From the NCBI GenBank assembly GCA_024169445.1, contig JALKFA010000001.1, forward strand, positions 2,108,001 through 2,172,000: a DNA stretch of 64,000 nucleotides. The letters are read 5' to 3'. The notes under the pieces were generated by a model, which saw only the letters and a program-made list of their open reading frames with translations, did no database searches and was not told the origin of the DNA. Below, in pieces: positions 8,804-19,718 of the stretch (position 1 is its first letter; the number at the start of each line of letters is the position of its first letter). Source of the stretch: Buttiauxella agrestis ATCC 33320. Lineage in GTDB: Bacteria > Pseudomonadota > Gammaproteobacteria > Enterobacterales > Enterobacteriaceae. A program made the translations under genes and the position numbers.

Positions 8804-9370
8804 TTAGTGGCCGATGACGGGAACCGTTTTAATCACTCGTGCCGGGTTTCCTGCAACCACTGAGTTGGCTGGAATGTCTTTCGTGACGACAGAACCCGAG
8901 CCAATCACCACGTTATCACCGATGGTGACACCGGGATTGATGACCGCACGTCCGCCAATCCAGACGTTATCACCAATCGTAACGGGTTTGCCAAACTCAA
9001 CGCCACTGTTGCGTGTTTCAGCATCCAGCGGGTGTGTTGCAGTATAGATATGAACGCCTGGCGCCAACATGCAGTTTTCACCAATGTGAACCGGGCAAAC
9101 ATCGAGAATGACGCAGTCAAAATTGGCGTAGAAGTTTTTGCCGAGAAAAATATTGTAACCATAGTCACAGCGAAACGTTGGCTCAATATAAGCATTCAGA
9201 CTTTGGCCCAACAGTTGTTCAAGCAATTGTGCACGCACAGCTTGTTCATCGGGTTCGGTGTGATTAAAACGGTAAATCAAATGACGCGCTTTAATACTAT
9301 CGTCACGAAGTTGTGGGTCACCAGGGCGATAAAGCTCGCCGGCAATCATTTTCTGTTTCTCTTCACTCAT
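8804..9370 (-). CDS. maa: Maltose O-acetyltransferase
   Basis: 188 aa, left-handed beta-helix acetyltransferase of the NodL/LacA/CysE group. After an N-terminal helical segment ([14 protein letters not shown]) come [20 protein letters not shown] and hexapeptide repeats such as [19 protein letters not shown]. His115 in the THPLD segment is the likely catalytic base. The enzyme transfers acetyl from acetyl-CoA to maltose, glucose and similar sugars in the cytoplasm, perhaps detoxifying excess sugar. It is a monocistronic-looking unit between ylaC and hha. Confidence 0.93.
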   Translation of the reverse strand: MSEEKQKMIAGELYRPGDPQLRDDSIKARHLIYRFNHTEPDEQAVRAQLLEQLLGQSLNAYIEPTFRCDYGYNIFLGKNFYANFDCVILDVCPVHIGENCMLAPGVHIYTATHPLDAETRNSGVEFGKPVTIGDNVWIGGRAVINPGVTIGDNVVIGSGSVVTKDIPANSVVAGNPARVIKTVPVIGH

Positions 9371-9565
9371 CGCGATGCCTCAATTAAATAGACAGAACAG
9401 CGGTTACCGTAAGCGATGAGGTTGTTATTGATGAAAATGTTGTTTCTTTTTGTGATTTCAATCACATTGCAAAGCTGGTAATCAACAATCACTAACAATG
9501 AACCGCGACTGATGCATTCAGCAGTTAACTGTTTAAACCATGAACCTAATAACAATTACGAGGTA

Positions 9566-9784
9566 TTAGCGGATAAATGTCCATACAGAGGGTGGTATTT
9601 TATCGTAAAGCTTATTCATGGTGAGTTCAGCAAGTCGGTGGTCGGCAGCTGAATAAAATACCGCCAATTCATTATCTGATAATTCGTATTTATTTTTTTC
9701 AATTACACGTTCTAAGGTCTCAATTGTTTGGCAGCGTCGCAGACGCATCAAATAATCAGTCTTAGTTAATGGTTTAGTAGTCAT
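9566..9784 (-). CDS. hha: Hemolysin expression modulator Hha
   Basis: 72 aa, nearly identical to E. coli Hha: [20 protein letters not shown] and [20 protein letters not shown] are the conserved helices. It has no DNA-binding domain of its own. It binds the N-terminal dimerisation region of H-NS through charged residues and strengthens silencing of horizontally acquired genes. Transcribed after tomB with 29 bp between them, as in E. coli, where the pair also behaves as a toxin-antitoxin module. Confidence 0.97.
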   Translation of the reverse strand: MTTKPLTKTDYLMRLRRCQTIETLERVIEKNKYELSDNELAVFYSAADHRLAELTMNKLYDKIPPSVWTFIR

Positions 9785-9813
9785 GAAATCACCTTATACA
9801 TCTTGTAATATTT

Positions 9814-10188
9814 TTAAAAGGAGAGGCTTACAGGGTTAGCGCGGCTCTCTGTGACGAAACATCGGAATAATCGATTCCCGGACTTACGCCATTTCTGCAA
9901 ATCGTGTGCATTGATGCCGTAGTTGCTGAACAGCATAAAGGTATCGTCCAAATATTCGTCAATTTGTTCAATCAATTTACTCTCATCATCATACTTAATT
10001 TTGTAATTAAGTGCGAAGGCAGCTATGTGCTCAATCAATTCATTCAACTGCAAGTTAATGGCCGAAGTAGGATCATTAACCCAACCATGATTACTCTCGC
10101 CAAGGTTGGTAAGGCAGTCATGATACAGGTTTTCGCAGAGAAATTTAAGCTGCGCAATATCATGCCGTTTTGGTGAGTATTCGTCCAT
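9814..10188 (-). CDS. tomB: Hha toxicity modulator TomB
   Basis: 124 aa, same length as E. coli TomB (YbaJ). Acidic, with the conserved KRHDIAQLKFLCENLYHDC at residues 7-25. In E. coli it counteracts Hha through an oxygen-dependent Cys oxidation and affects biofilm and conjugation. The start ATG follows AAAAGGGGCTGCATT, a good ribosome site. First gene of the tomB-hha operon. Confidence 0.95.
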   Translation of the reverse strand: MDEYSPKRHDIAQLKFLCENLYHDCLTNLGESNHGWVNDPTSAINLQLNELIEHIAAFALNYKIKYDDESKLIEQIDEYLDDTFMLFSNYGINAHDLQKWRKSGNRLFRCFVTESRANPVSLSF

Positions 10189-10700
10189 AATGCAGCCCCT
10201 TTTATCGAAGAAAATTGATAAACACTACGCGTTGGGGTGGACACACCTGGATGAGGTGGGGATCAATAACAACGATTATTCCATATACTTTCACTATAAA
10301 TCAATCTGCAGTAGATTTCCTTTCACTATTACGAAAAATTACATTTGTAGCAAATGTGTTTACCCTAACGTAATGTTTATAAAGAGTTTCACGTTTTTTA
10401 AAAGCAATGTCTTATAAATTATCCTAAAAGGGTACTTAAGAAAACAGTTTGCTTTCAACAGGTTAATCTCCTGTTGCTGTAATAGCTCGCGGGCAGGTGT
10501 AAATAAAAAATCGACTAGGAATGTTCCTAATAAATAAGTATGAATCCGTATTTACAAATTCACCAGTCAGTTTGGGAAATATTTTGTCATGATATTCGAA
10601 TGAAACATCTCCTGAACGGCAACACTTTGAAACCTACTCAGGGCCAGAGTCAGCATTTTCGATATTTAATAATATAGCAAATGAGGATGGGGCACAGATA
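10189..10700. other. AT-rich intergenic region between tomB and acrB, no gene seen
   Basis: About 510 bp with no supported coding sequence on either strand. Its left part must hold the tomB-hha promoter. Composition is clearly more A+T-rich than the flanking genes, which fits an H-NS/Hha-bound region. The same gap exists in E. coli. Confidence 0.5.
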
Positions 10701-10725
10701 TAAAAAAGGCCGCTTGCGCGGCCTT
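10701..10725 (-). terminator. Intrinsic terminator of the acrAB operon
   Basis: Read leftward: AAGGCCGC, loop GCAA, GCGGCCTT, then TTTTTA. It is a perfect 8-bp GC stem with a T-run, 18 bp after the acrB stop. Confidence 0.9.
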
Positions 10726-10743
10726 GTACTTGCAGTCTAAGAC

Positions 10744-13700
10744 TTACTTGTGGTGCTCAACCGGGTGAGCGTGCTCGAGGTCTTCAGTCTTACGGCTGAA
10801 GCGACGGCGTACTACCACGAAGAACACAGGTACGAAGAAGATAGCCAGAACAGTTGCAGTCACCATCCCGCCCATTACACCAGTACCTACGGCGTTCTGC
10901 GCACCGGAACCTGCACCGGAGCTGATGACCAGCGGCATTACCCCGAGGATAAACGCCAGTGATGTCATCAGAATTGGACGCAGACGCATACGCACCGCTT
11001 CAAGCGTAGCTTCAATCAAGCCTTTACCTTCTTTCTCCATCAAGTCTTTGGCGAATTCTACGATAAGTATCGCGTTCTTCGCCGACAAACCAATGGTTGT
11101 CAGCAGGCCTACCTGGAAGTACACGTCGTTAGTTAGCCCACGTAATGTGGCGGCCAGCAGTGCACCGACAACACCCAATGGAACAACCAGCATGACCGAG
11201 AACGGAATTGACCAGCTCTCATACAGTGCTGCCAGACACAGGAATACCACTATCAAGGAAATCGCATACAGGGCAGGGGCCTGGTTACCAGACAAACGCT
11301 CCTGATAAGACATACCCGTCCAGTCGTAGCCGATACCGGTTGGCAATTTGCTCGCCAGTTCTTCCATCATGTTCATCGCTTCACCGGTACTCTTACCTGG
11401 CGCCGCCTGACCAAGGATTTCCATGGAAGGCAAGCCATTGTAACGTTCCAGACGTGGTGAACCGTATTCCCAGTGCGCGGTAGAGAACGCTGAGAATGGT
11501 ACCATCTGGCCGGTAGAACCGCGCACATACCAGTCGTTGATATCGCTTGGTAGCATACGGAATGGAGCATCAGCCATCAGGTAAACTTTCTTCACACGAC
11601 CACGGTCGATGAAGTCGTTTACGTAACTACCGCCCCATGCAGCACCCAGAGTGGTGTTGATGTCGCTGATAGAAACGCCCAATGCTTGCGCTTTTTCCTG
11701 GTCGATATCGACTTTAAACTGCGGCGTATCTTCCAGACCGTTTGGACGCACGCCCACTAACAGGTCTGAGTGTTTAGCGACTTCACCAAACAACTGGTTA
11801 CGCGCCTGAGTCAGTTTTTCGTGTCCAAGGTTCGCCTGGTCAATCAACTGGAAGTCGAAGCCCGTTGCGGTACCCAGTTCTACGATCGCTGGCAGGTTAA
11901 ATGCGAACACGATGGCATCTTTGATTTTCGAGAATTGGGCACTGGCGCGAGCAGCAATCGCCGGAACCTTGTTCTCTTCACCAGGACGCTCATCCCAATC
12001 TTTCAAGGAAACGAATGCCAGACCGGTGTTCTGCCCCTGGCCTGAGAAGCCAAAGCCGTTAACGGTAAATACCGAGTTAACGTTGTCTTTCTCTTTTTCG
12101 AGGTAATACTTGCTCACCTCATCAAGAACGGCTTGGGTACGTTCTTGTGTCGCACCTGCAGGCAACTGAGCCATAGTCAGGAATACGCCCTGGTCTTCTT
12201 CTGGCAAGAAGGAACTTGGCAGACGAACAAACAGGAACGCCATACCCACCACAATCAGCAGATACAACACCAGGTAACGACCGGTGCTACGCAAGATGTT
12301 ACCGACACTGTCGGTATAATGATGCGTGCTCTTATCGAACATGTTGTTAAACCAGCCGAAGAAGCCTTTCTTCGCATGGCTTTCACCTTTAGCGACCGGC
12401 TTGAGCAAAGTGGCGCAGAGTGCTGGTGTCAGAATCAGTGCTACCAGAACAGAAAGCACCATTGCCGATACGATGGTAATGGAGAACTGACGATAGATTG
12501 CCCCTGTAGAACCGCCGAAGAATGCCATCGGTATAAATACCGCTGACAGAACCATCGCGATCCCGACCAGAGCGCCCTGAATCTGCTCCATCGATTTGCG
12601 TGTGGCTTCTTTCGGTGGCAACCCTTCTTCCACCATCACACGCTCAACGTTTTCTACTACCACGATGGCGTCATCAACCAACAGGCCTATCGCAAGCACC
12701 ATCCCGAACATCGTTAGGGTGTTTATCGAATAGCCAAAGATGGAAAGGATAGCGAACGTCCCCAGCAATACCACCGGCACGGCAATCGTTGGAATCAATG
12801 TGGCGCGGAAGTTCTGTAAGAACAGATACATTACCAGGAACACCAGCACGATGGCTTCAACGAGAGTTTTGACTACCTCTTTGATAGAGATTTTAACGAA
12901 TGGCGTGGTGTCATACGGATAAACCACTTTTAGGCCAGCCGGGAAAAATGGCTGCAGTTTTGCCACAGTGGCACGTACCGCATCAGCTGTATCCAGTGCG
13001 TTAGCACCGGTTGCCAGTTTGATACCTAAACCAGAAGCCGGTTGGCCGTTGTAACGTGCAACAACGTTATAGTTCTCGCCGCCCAACTCAACTTTTGCCA
13101 CATCTTTGAGCAGAACTCGTGAGCCATCTTGATTCACTTTCAGCAGAATTTTGCTGAACTCATCGGCAGATTTCAAACGGGTCTGAGCAATGATTGAGGC
13201 GTTAAGTTGCTGACCTTTAACCGGTGGCGTACCACCTAACTGACCTGCTGCTACCTGGGCGTTCTGCGCTTTAATAGCATTGATAATATCGACCGGCGTG
13301 AGTTGGTAGTTGTTCAGTTTGTTCGGATCCATCCAGATACGCATCGCGTACTGAGCACCAAACAGCTGAACATCACCGACACCACGAGTACGGCTGATAG
13401 GGTCTTTAATGGTTGCGCCAACGTAGTCCGAAATATCTTCCTGGGTCATGGAGCCATCGGTGTTGATCAAACCGAGAACCATCAGGAAGTTACTGGAAGA
13501 CTTCTCAACGCTAACACCTTGTTGCTGTACTTCTTGAGGAAGTAGCGGCATCGCAAGTTGCAGTTTGTTCTGAACCTGTACCTGGGCGATATCCGCGTCA
13601 GTACCAGAATCAAAGGTAATGGTGATGGTGACAGAACCAGAGGAATCACTGGAAGAGGACATGTACAGCAGGTTGTCGATACCGTTCATGTTCTGTTCGA

Positions 13701-13893
13701 TAACCTGTGTCACGGTATCCTGTACCGTCTTCGCATCTGCACCTGGATAGTTTGCTGAGATCGAAATCGCCGGTGGCGCAATGGTTGGATATTGCGCGAT
13801 AGGCAATTTCATGATCGCAAGCCCGCCCGCCAACATAATAATGATGGCGATTACCCAGGCAAAAATCGGGCGATCGATAAAAAACTTAGCCAT
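10744..13893 (-). CDS. acrB: AcrB multidrug efflux RND transporter
   Basis: 1,049 aa, identical in length to E. coli AcrB. Twelve membrane helices in two repeats, each with a large periplasmic porter/docking loop. The proton-relay pair Asp407-Asp408 is visible in [16 protein letters not shown], and the partner Lys in [14 protein letters not shown] is also present. The trimer takes drugs, bile salts, dyes and detergents from the periplasm and membrane and passes them to AcrA-TolC using proton motive force. It follows acrA by 22 bp. Expression is set by the acrA promoter (AcrR, MarA/SoxS/Rob). Nothing looks damaged. Confidence 0.98.
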   Translation of the reverse strand: MAKFFIDRPIFAWVIAIIIMLAGGLAIMKLPIAQYPTIAPPAISISANYPGADAKTVQDTVTQVIEQNMNGIDNLLYMSSSSDSSGSVTITITFDSGTDADIAQVQVQNKLQLAMPLLPQEVQQQGVSVEKSSSNFLMVLGLINTDGSMTQEDISDYVGATIKDPISRTRGVGDVQLFGAQYAMRIWMDPNKLNNYQLTPVDIINAIKAQNAQVAAGQLGGTPPVKGQQLNASIIAQTRLKSADEFSKILLKVNQDGSRVLLKDVAKVELGGENYNVVARYNGQPASGLGIKLATGANALDTADAVRATVAKLQPFFPAGLKVVYPYDTTPFVKISIKEVVKTLVEAIVLVFLVMYLFLQNFRATLIPTIAVPVVLLGTFAILSIFGYSINTLTMFGMVLAIGLLVDDAIVVVENVERVMVEEGLPPKEATRKSMEQIQGALVGIAMVLSAVFIPMAFFGGSTGAIYRQFSITIVSAMVLSVLVALILTPALCATLLKPVAKGESHAKKGFFGWFNNMFDKSTHHYTDSVGNILRSTGRYLVLYLLIVVGMAFLFVRLPSSFLPEEDQGVFLTMAQLPAGATQERTQAVLDEVSKYYLEKEKDNVNSVFTVNGFGFSGQGQNTGLAFVSLKDWDERPGEENKVPAIAARASAQFSKIKDAIVFAFNLPAIVELGTATGFDFQLIDQANLGHEKLTQARNQLFGEVAKHSDLLVGVRPNGLEDTPQFKVDIDQEKAQALGVSISDINTTLGAAWGGSYVNDFIDRGRVKKVYLMADAPFRMLPSDINDWYVRGSTGQMVPFSAFSTAHWEYGSPRLERYNGLPSMEILGQAAPGKSTGEAMNMMEELASKLPTGIGYDWTGMSYQERLSGNQAPALYAISLIVVFLCLAALYESWSIPFSVMLVVPLGVVGALLAATLRGLTNDVYFQVGLLTTIGLSAKNAILIVEFAKDLMEKEGKGLIEATLEAVRMRLRPILMTSLAFILGVMPLVISSGAGSGAQNAVGTGVMGGMVTATVLAIFFVPVFFVVVRRRFSRKTEDLEHAHPVEHHK

Positions 13894-13915
13894 GTCTTAA
13901 CGTCTCCTGTTTAAG

Positions 13916-15115
13916 TTAAGACTTCGTTTGTTCAGACTGAGTGCCAGCGGCTGCTTGATTCTGACCTTTATCATCTGCCGCTACTTCCTGCGCTTTCACC
14001 TGAACACCGGGTTTCACTTTTTGCAAACCGGTCACAATTACGCGATCGCCATCCTTCAACCCACTGGTAACCAGCCATTTATCGCCGATAGCCTGAGCTG
14101 CTGTGATATCGCGAACTTCTACTTTGTCATCTTTGCCAATGACCAGGGCGGAAGCATCACCACGCGGTGTACGAGTGACACCTTGTTGCGGAACGAGCAG
14201 TGCGTTTGGATTAGTACCTTCTTCCAGTTGTGCGCGGACAAACATGCCCGGAAGCAGCGTTTTATCTGGGTTAGGGAAGATGGCACGCAGAGTGATAGAG
14301 CCGGTGCTCTGGTCAACTGTCACATCAGAAAACTCTAAAGAGCCTTCTTGCGGGAATGTAATACCGTCGTTAGTGACTAATTTGACTTTCGCTTTGCCGT
14401 TTTCTTGCTTCAGTTTGCCGTCAGCCAACTCTTGCTTAAGGCGCAAGAAATCGTTGCTGGACTGGGTGACATCCACGTAGATAGGATCAAGCTGTTGGAC
14501 GGTCGCCATAGCGGTGGCCTGGGCTCCCGTTACCAGCGCGCCTTCAGTAACAGAAGACTTACCGATGCGACCACTAATTGGTGAAGTCACTTTGGTATAA
14601 GCCAGGTTAATGCGTGCCGATTCAACAGCGGCTTTAGCAGCAACAACTGCCGCATTTGCCTGTTGAGAATCGGCAAGAGCGGTGTCGTAGTCTTGTTGAC
14701 TGATGTACTTAGTACCCAAAAGCTTCGCATAACGTTTCAGTGTCAGTTGAGCAATATTTGCACTCGCCTGTGCTTTCGCGAGGTCGCCTTTGGCGCTGTC
14801 ATATGCGGCCTGATAGGTAGCCGGGTCAATTTGGTACAGCGACACACCAGCCTGAATTTCACTTCCCTCTACGAAGTTACGTTTCAGAATGATGCCACTG
14901 ACTTGCGGGCGAACTTCTGCAATACGATAAGCACTTGTACGGCCTGGAAGCTCTGTGGTTATCTGCAAAGGAGCACTTTTTAGCGTGACGACACCCACTT
15001 CAGGGGTATGCGGCGCACTCTTTTGTGTATCTTTGTCATTACATCCTGTAAGCACTAAGCTGCCTGAAAGCATCAGAACGGCCGCCAGAGGCGTAAACCC
15101 TCTGTTTTTGTTCAT
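13916..15115 (-). CDS. acrA: AcrA periplasmic adaptor lipoprotein of the AcrAB-TolC pump
   Basis: 399 aa. Signal peptide with lipobox LVLTGC; Cys25 would be lipidated. Then the membrane-fusion order: beta-barrel/lipoyl halves (GRTSAYRIAEVRPQVSGIIL), an alpha-helical hairpin (about residues 100-170), and membrane-proximal strands. AcrA bridges AcrB and TolC across the periplasm. The ATG at 15115 is chosen over an upstream in-frame ATG at 15142 because it follows CGAGGTTTACAT and gives the family N-terminus MNKNRGFTPLA. Confidence 0.97.
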   Translation of the reverse strand: MNKNRGFTPLAAVLMLSGSLVLTGCNDKDTQKSAPHTPEVGVVTLKSAPLQITTELPGRTSAYRIAEVRPQVSGIILKRNFVEGSEIQAGVSLYQIDPATYQAAYDSAKGDLAKAQASANIAQLTLKRYAKLLGTKYISQQDYDTALADSQQANAAVVAAKAAVESARINLAYTKVTSPISGRIGKSSVTEGALVTGAQATAMATVQQLDPIYVDVTQSSNDFLRLKQELADGKLKQENGKAKVKLVTNDGITFPQEGSLEFSDVTVDQSTGSITLRAIFPNPDKTLLPGMFVRAQLEEGTNPNALLVPQQGVTRTPRGDASALVIGKDDKVEVRDITAAQAIGDKWLVTSGLKDGDRVIVTGLQKVKPGVQVKAQEVAADDKGQNQAAAGTQSEQTKS

Positions 15116-15206
15116 ATGTAAACCTCGAGTGTCCGATTTCAAAGTTGTTCAATGGATCAAATGTCCACAAACCCATTGCTGCGTTTATATTATCGTCGTG
15201 CTATGG

Positions 15207-15230
15207 TACATACATTCACAAATGTATGTA
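15207..15230. promoter_or_regulatory. AcrR operator in the acrA-acrR intergenic region
   Basis: A 24-bp dyad with half sites TACATACATT (15207-15216) and AATGTATGTA (15221-15230) around CACA. On the acrA strand it reads the same as the E. coli AcrR operator as I remember it. It would overlap the probable -35 of acrAB; a TAATAT -10 lies downstream on the minus strand. AcrR binding represses acrAB and moderates acrR. Confidence 0.92.
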
Positions 15231-15258
15231 AATCTAACCACCTTACTTTCACCCACTT

Positions 15259-15277
15259 ATGGCACGAAAAACCAAAC
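15259..15277 (+). promoter_or_regulatory. marbox (MarA/SoxS/Rob site) overlapping the acrR start
   Basis: ATGGCACGAAAAACCAAAC fits the 19-position consensus AYnGCACnnWnnRYYAAAY at every defined position. It includes the start codon of acrR, so acrR coding sequence and activator binding share the same bases. It should activate the divergent acrAB promoter under drug or redox stress. Confidence 0.75.
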
Positions 15278-15900
15278 AACAAGCTCTTGAGACTCGTCAG
15301 CATCTTCTTGATGTGGCAATCCGCTTGTTTTCTCAACACGGTGTTTCATCAACTTCGCTGGCAGATATTGCTAAAGCGGCAGGCGTCACCCGTGGTGCAA
15401 TTTATTGGCATTTCAAAAATAAGTCGGATTTGTTTAATGAAATCTGGGAGCTAACTGAATCCAGTATTGGTGATTTAGAGACTGAGTATCAGGCAAAATT
15501 TCCTGACGATCCACTTTCTGTTGTAAGAGAGTTATTAATTTACATATTACAAGCAACTGTCACTGAAGAACGTCGTCGTTTAATGACGGAAATCATCTTC
15601 CATAAATGTGAATTTGTTGGAGAACTTGCGGTATTACAACAGGCCAGACGCAAACTTCATCTCGAAGGAAACGAAAGAATCGAGAGCAGTTTGCAGCGTT
15701 GTATTGATGCAGAAATGTTGCCAAAGGGTTTACGTATCCCTGTCGCGGTTATTCTGATGCGCAGTTATATCACTGGCCTCATCGAAAATTGGCTGGTTGC
15801 GCCAGATAGCTTTGATCTCCACGGCCAGGCCGAAGACTACATCGCTATTTTGATAGAAATGTTTCAGACCTGCCCAACCCTGAGAAATACTCCACACTAA
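15259..15900 (+). CDS. acrR: AcrR, TetR-family repressor of acrAB
   Basis: 213 aa (215 in E. coli). N-terminal TetR helix-turn-helix: [20 protein letters not shown], then [19 protein letters not shown], residues about 10-57. The C-terminal all-alpha domain binds dyes and drugs and releases the operator. Divergent from acrA, 143 bp apart, with the operator in between. The frame is intact, so pump repression should work in this strain. Confidence 0.97.
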   Translation: MARKTKQQALETRQHLLDVAIRLFSQHGVSSTSLADIAKAAGVTRGAIYWHFKNKSDLFNEIWELTESSIGDLETEYQAKFPDDPLSVVRELLIYILQATVTEERRRLMTEIIFHKCEFVGELAVLQQARRKLHLEGNERIESSLQRCIDAEMLPKGLRIPVAVILMRSYITGLIENWLVAPDSFDLHGQAEDYIAILIEMFQTCPTLRNTPH

Positions 15901-16029
15901 AAATATGCTTATTAGGGCAATTCCGAAGCGAGTGACCAAGGATTTTTTGACAAGACGTGCTAATCTGAGCGCTCGTATTTCGTCTTTAACTCGCCATCCT
16001 TTCGGCCTGTTCTCAAACACTGTCAAACT

Positions 16030-19000
16030 ATGCCGCAATTCTTGTGTTCACTGTATTCGCGTCGCTTATCTGCACGGTTTTTACTTATCGCTTTTATGAG
16101 CCTGTTTTGCCTGCTGGCGCAGCCAGTTTGGGCGAAAAATAACAGCAGCGATCTCCCGAGCCGCGATGAAATTCAAAACCAGCTAACTGCGCTTAATAAG
16201 CAAAAGACGCTGTCACCTAATGACAAACTCACCCAGCAAGATCTCAATGAAACACTTGAGGTGTTGGACAAAATTGACCGGGTCAAGGATGAAGCGGCAA
16301 AACTGCATCAGCAGATCACTGAAGCACCAAAAACGCTGCGCAAAGCCACCGATGCTTTAAATGAGATAAAGAATCAGCGAGATAACCAGGCCAATGAAGA
16401 GGCCGAAATTGAAGCGCTGAACTTACGCCAGCTCGAATCTCGCCTGAATGATTTGATGACGGATTTACAGAATTCACAGAGCGATTTAGCCACCTGGAAC
16501 AGCCAACTGATTTCGCTGCAAACGCAGCCAGAACGTGTGCAGAATGCGATGATGGCCGCGTCGGCGCAACTCGAAACCATCCGTAACCGGCTGAATGGTG
16601 TCGCACCCGGTGCAGCAGAATTACGCCCCAGCCAGCAAACCTTATTACTGGCGCAGCAGGCGTTACTGAATGCGCAACTCGACCAGCAACGTGACAGCCT
16701 GAAAGGCAACACGCTGTTGCAAGATACGCTGCAAAAACAACGTGATTACACCAACGCCCATATCAACCAGATGGAACACACGCTGCAGCTGTTACAAAAG
16801 GCAGTCAGCAGCAAGCGTCTGACGCTAACCCAGCAGACCGCGCAAGAAGCCATCGACTCCGAAGACACGGTTAAAATTCAGCAAAACCCGTTGGTGAAAC
16901 AAGAGCTGGATAGTAACCACCAATTAAGTCAGCGGTTGATCGATGCCACCGAGCGAGCCAATGAGATGGTGCCGCCGAGTATCCGCATCAAAAACACGCT
17001 GGATCGTGCGGTGCAATCGGAACGCAATCTGAAAGAGCAAATCGCCGTCCTGAAAGGCAGCTTGCTGTTATCGCGCATTTTGTATCAGCAGCAACAACAG
17101 AACATGCCTTCAGCGGAAGACACAGAAGACCTGACCAACCGTATTGCGGATATTCGCCTCGAGCAGTTTGATATCAATCAGCAGCGTGACGCGCTATTCC
17201 AGCCTGACGAAATGGTGGCGAAAATTGAAGAAGGGCACAGCGCTGAAGTCACGCCTGACGTTCACGATGCACTGTTACAGGTTCTGGATACGCGCCGCGA
17301 ATTACTCGACCAGTTGAATAAACAGCTCGGCATGCAGCTAATGCTGGCAATCAACCTGCAGAATAATAAACAGCAATTGCAAAACGTGACCAAATCCCTC
17401 GACCAAATTCTGACCGAGCAGATTTTTTGGGTCACCAGTAATAAGCCGATGGACTGGGACTGGCTGAAATCGTTGCCTTCTTCGTTACGCGATCAGTTTA
17501 AAAACAGCCATATCAATTTTAATGGAGCGGAAAGCTCGTTTAAAATTCTCGCGATTCTCTTGTTGATGATTCCCGCATTGCTGTTGGCAGGGGTGATTCG
17601 CTGGCGCTTTAAAGCAATCGACCGCTATCTGGAGAAGCAGGCAAGTCGAGTGGGGCAACTGCGTAACGACAGCCAAATGCTGACCCCGAAAGCCATTGCG
17701 TTGACCCTGGTGAAAGTCTTACCGGGGGCGCTTATCATCTATGCCATCGGCTTAGTATTTGCTGGCATTGACCTGAATATCAGCGAATCGATACTGGCGT
17801 TTTGTAAAAAGCTTTCCCTGTTCTGGATTGTTTTTGGCCTGACCTACAAAGTGTTGTCGAGCGATGGTGTTGCGGTTCGCCACTTTAATATGCCCCCACA
17901 ACTGTGTAGCCATTATCGCCGCCAATTAGTGCGCATTGGCTTTGCACTCATGCCGTTGCTGTTTTGGTCGGTGTTGGGCGAGCGTTCGCCGCTGCACCTC
18001 GTGGAAGATGCGTTTGGTCAGTTGTTAATCTTCTTCAACCTGTTGCTGATCACCGCATTTGTCTTCCCAATGTGCCGTGAAAACTGGCGCAACAAAAATA
18101 ACCATACTATGCAGCTCTTTACCGTTACGGTGATGGGGGTGGTGCCTGCGGTGTTAATTGTGCTGACGGCGATGGGGTACTTCTATACCACGTTGCGCCT
18201 TGCCGGCCGCTGGATTGAAACCATCTACCTGGTGCTTATCTGGAACCTGGTTTACCAGACCGTACTGCGTGGGCTAAGTGTGACGGCGCGCCGTATGGCT
18301 TATCGTCGCGCCGTGTTGCGCCGTGAAAACCTGGTGAGAGAGGGGGCTGAAGGGGGCGAGCCGGTAGAAGAACCGCCGTTGGCTCTGGATCAAATCAACC
18401 AGCAAACCATGCGCCTGGCGATCATTGCGCTGTTTGCGCTATTTGCCATCTTCTTCTACACCATTTGGTCAGACTTGTTTGGGGTATTCGGTTATCTCGA
18501 CAGCATCCAGCTTTGGAGCTACAACGGCACTGAAGCGGGGGCCGCGGTGGTGAAAAACGTCACCATGGGCAGCTTGTTATTTGCGGTGATTGCCTTCGCC
18601 ATTGCCTGGGTACTGATACGCAACTTACCGGGTTTGCTGGAAGTGCTGGTGCTCTCGCGTCTGAAGATGCGCCAGGGCGCTTCTTACGCCATCACTACCA
18701 TTCTTAATTATGTGATTATTGGCGCTGGTGCGATGACCATCTTTGGTTCGCTCGGTGTGTCGTGGGATAAATTGCAATGGCTGGCAGCGGCGTTATCAGT
18801 CGGCCTGGGCTTCGGTTTGCAGGAGATATTCGGTAACTTTGTTTCCGGCTTGATTATCCTGTTTGAGCGCCCGGTGCGTATCGGCGATACCGTAACCATC
18901 GGCACCTTCTCGGGCAGCGTCAGCAAGATTCGTATTCGTGCCACCACCATCACTGACTTCGACAGGAAAGAAGTGATCATCCCGAACAAAGCCTTTGTGA

Positions 19001-19407
19001 CCGAACGTTTGATCAACTGGTCGCTGTCCGACACCATCACGCGCGTGGTTATCCGCCTTGGCGTTGCTTACGGATCGGATCTGGATAAAGTGCGTGAAAT
19101 CTTACTGAAAGCCGCTCATGAACATCCGAAAGTGATGCACGATCCTGAACCGACCGTGTTCTTCACTACCTTCGGGGCCAGCACGCTGGATCATGAATTG
19201 CGCCTGTATGTGCGCGAACTGCGCGATCGTAGTTATACGGTTGATGAACTGAATCGGACCATCGATCGTCTGTGCCGTGAAAATGGCATTAACATCGCCT
19301 TCAACCAACTAGAAGTGCATCTGCGTAATGACAAAGGCGATGAACTGACAGAAGTGAAACGCGATAACAACGGTAAATCGAACGGCGGCATCGTCCCGGT
19401 GCAGTAA
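16030..19407 (+). CDS. mscK: MscK (KefA) potassium-dependent mechanosensitive channel
   Basis: 1,125 aa. Signal peptide of about 35 residues ending QPVWA, a long periplasmic coiled-coil region (about 36-480, rich in Q/L/N heptads), then about eleven membrane helices and the MscS-like pore and beta domain (GASYAITTILNYVIIGAGAM, LSVGLGFGLQEIFGNFVSGL, ERPVRIGDTVTIG). It opens under membrane tension together with external potassium and protects from osmotic downshock. The start has no clear ribosome site, but it is the one that leaves a proper signal peptide. An ATG at 16096 is an alternative. Confidence 0.95.
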   Translation: MPQFLCSLYSRRLSARFLLIAFMSLFCLLAQPVWAKNNSSDLPSRDEIQNQLTALNKQKTLSPNDKLTQQDLNETLEVLDKIDRVKDEAAKLHQQITEAPKTLRKATDALNEIKNQRDNQANEEAEIEALNLRQLESRLNDLMTDLQNSQSDLATWNSQLISLQTQPERVQNAMMAASAQLETIRNRLNGVAPGAAELRPSQQTLLLAQQALLNAQLDQQRDSLKGNTLLQDTLQKQRDYTNAHINQMEHTLQLLQKAVSSKRLTLTQQTAQEAIDSEDTVKIQQNPLVKQELDSNHQLSQRLIDATERANEMVPPSIRIKNTLDRAVQSERNLKEQIAVLKGSLLLSRILYQQQQQNMPSAEDTEDLTNRIADIRLEQFDINQQRDALFQPDEMVAKIEEGHSAEVTPDVHDALLQVLDTRRELLDQLNKQLGMQLMLAINLQNNKQQLQNVTKSLDQILTEQIFWVTSNKPMDWDWLKSLPSSLRDQFKNSHINFNGAESSFKILAILLLMIPALLLAGVIRWRFKAIDRYLEKQASRVGQLRNDSQMLTPKAIALTLVKVLPGALIIYAIGLVFAGIDLNISESILAFCKKLSLFWIVFGLTYKVLSSDGVAVRHFNMPPQLCSHYRRQLVRIGFALMPLLFWSVLGERSPLHLVEDAFGQLLIFFNLLLITAFVFPMCRENWRNKNNHTMQLFTVTVMGVVPAVLIVLTAMGYFYTTLRLAGRWIETIYLVLIWNLVYQTVLRGLSVTARRMAYRRAVLRRENLVREGAEGGEPVEEPPLALDQINQQTMRLAIIALFALFAIFFYTIWSDLFGVFGYLDSIQLWSYNGTEAGAAVVKNVTMGSLLFAVIAFAIAWVLIRNLPGLLEVLVLSRLKMRQGASYAITTILNYVIIGAGAMTIFGSLGVSWDKLQWLAAALSVGLGFGLQEIFGNFVSGLIILFERPVRIGDTVTIGTFSGSVSKIRIRATTITDFDRKEVIIPNKAFVTERLINWSLSDTITRVVIRLGVAYGSDLDKVREILLKAAHEHPKVMHDPEPTVFFTTFGASTLDHELRLYVRELRDRSYTVDELNRTIDRLCRENGINIAFNQLEVHLRNDKGDELTEVKRDNNGKSNGGIVPVQ

Positions 19408-19410
19408 AAA

Positions 19411-19566
19411 TTAGCGGGAGGTGCTTTCTTCCCGCTTACGCAAAAAATCCTGACGGACAATCTCTAACGCAGCAAGCGCGGTTTCCGTCGGGACTTCATG
19501 TTCTTCCAGCAGCATTATCAAATCGACAGCCAGTTTCACTTCATCTGGTGCATTTTCCAGCGACAT
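19411..19566 (-). CDS. rsmS: RsmS, small replication-support protein (YbaM)
   Basis: 51 aa, starting [20 protein letters not shown] and continuing [20 protein letters not shown]. The first 20 residues match E. coli RsmS/YbaM almost exactly; the tail differs. In E. coli it lies between mscK and priC, as here, and has been linked genetically to PriC function in replication restart. It is convergent with mscK, 3 bp apart, and too short for standard length cut-offs. Confidence 0.9.
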   Translation of the reverse strand: MSLENAPDEVKLAVDLIMLLEEHEVPTETALAALEIVRQDFLRKREESTSR

Positions 19567-19620
19567 TGTATTAACCCGTAATTTGCGAAATAAAAAGAGA
19601 CGGCTGACGAAACCTTTTTC

Positions 19621-19697
19621 GTAGGTCGGCTAAGCGCAGCGCCATCCGACGCAACCAGCGCAGGTGGTGGATGACGCTATCGCTTATCCACCCTACA
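19621..19697. repeat. BIME: pair of inverted REP sequences
   Basis: GTAGGTCGGCTAAGCGCAGC...CCATCCGACG (19621-19650) is followed by a second inverted copy, GGATGACGCTATCGCTTATC...CCTAC (about 19669-19696). It lies in the rsmS-priC gap. Confidence 0.85.
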
Positions 19698-19718
19698 ACA
19701 CCAATTTAGTGGCTGTGA

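Noticed and set aside
9367-9555. 62-codon frame whose stop overlaps the maa start (ATGA), as if translationally coupled
   Set aside because: It begins with TTG, has no ribosome site, and has no internal ATG. I see no support beyond the overlap.
15207-15230. The palindrome as a transcription terminator
   Set aside because: It lies between divergent promoters and matches the AcrR operator; it has no T-run.
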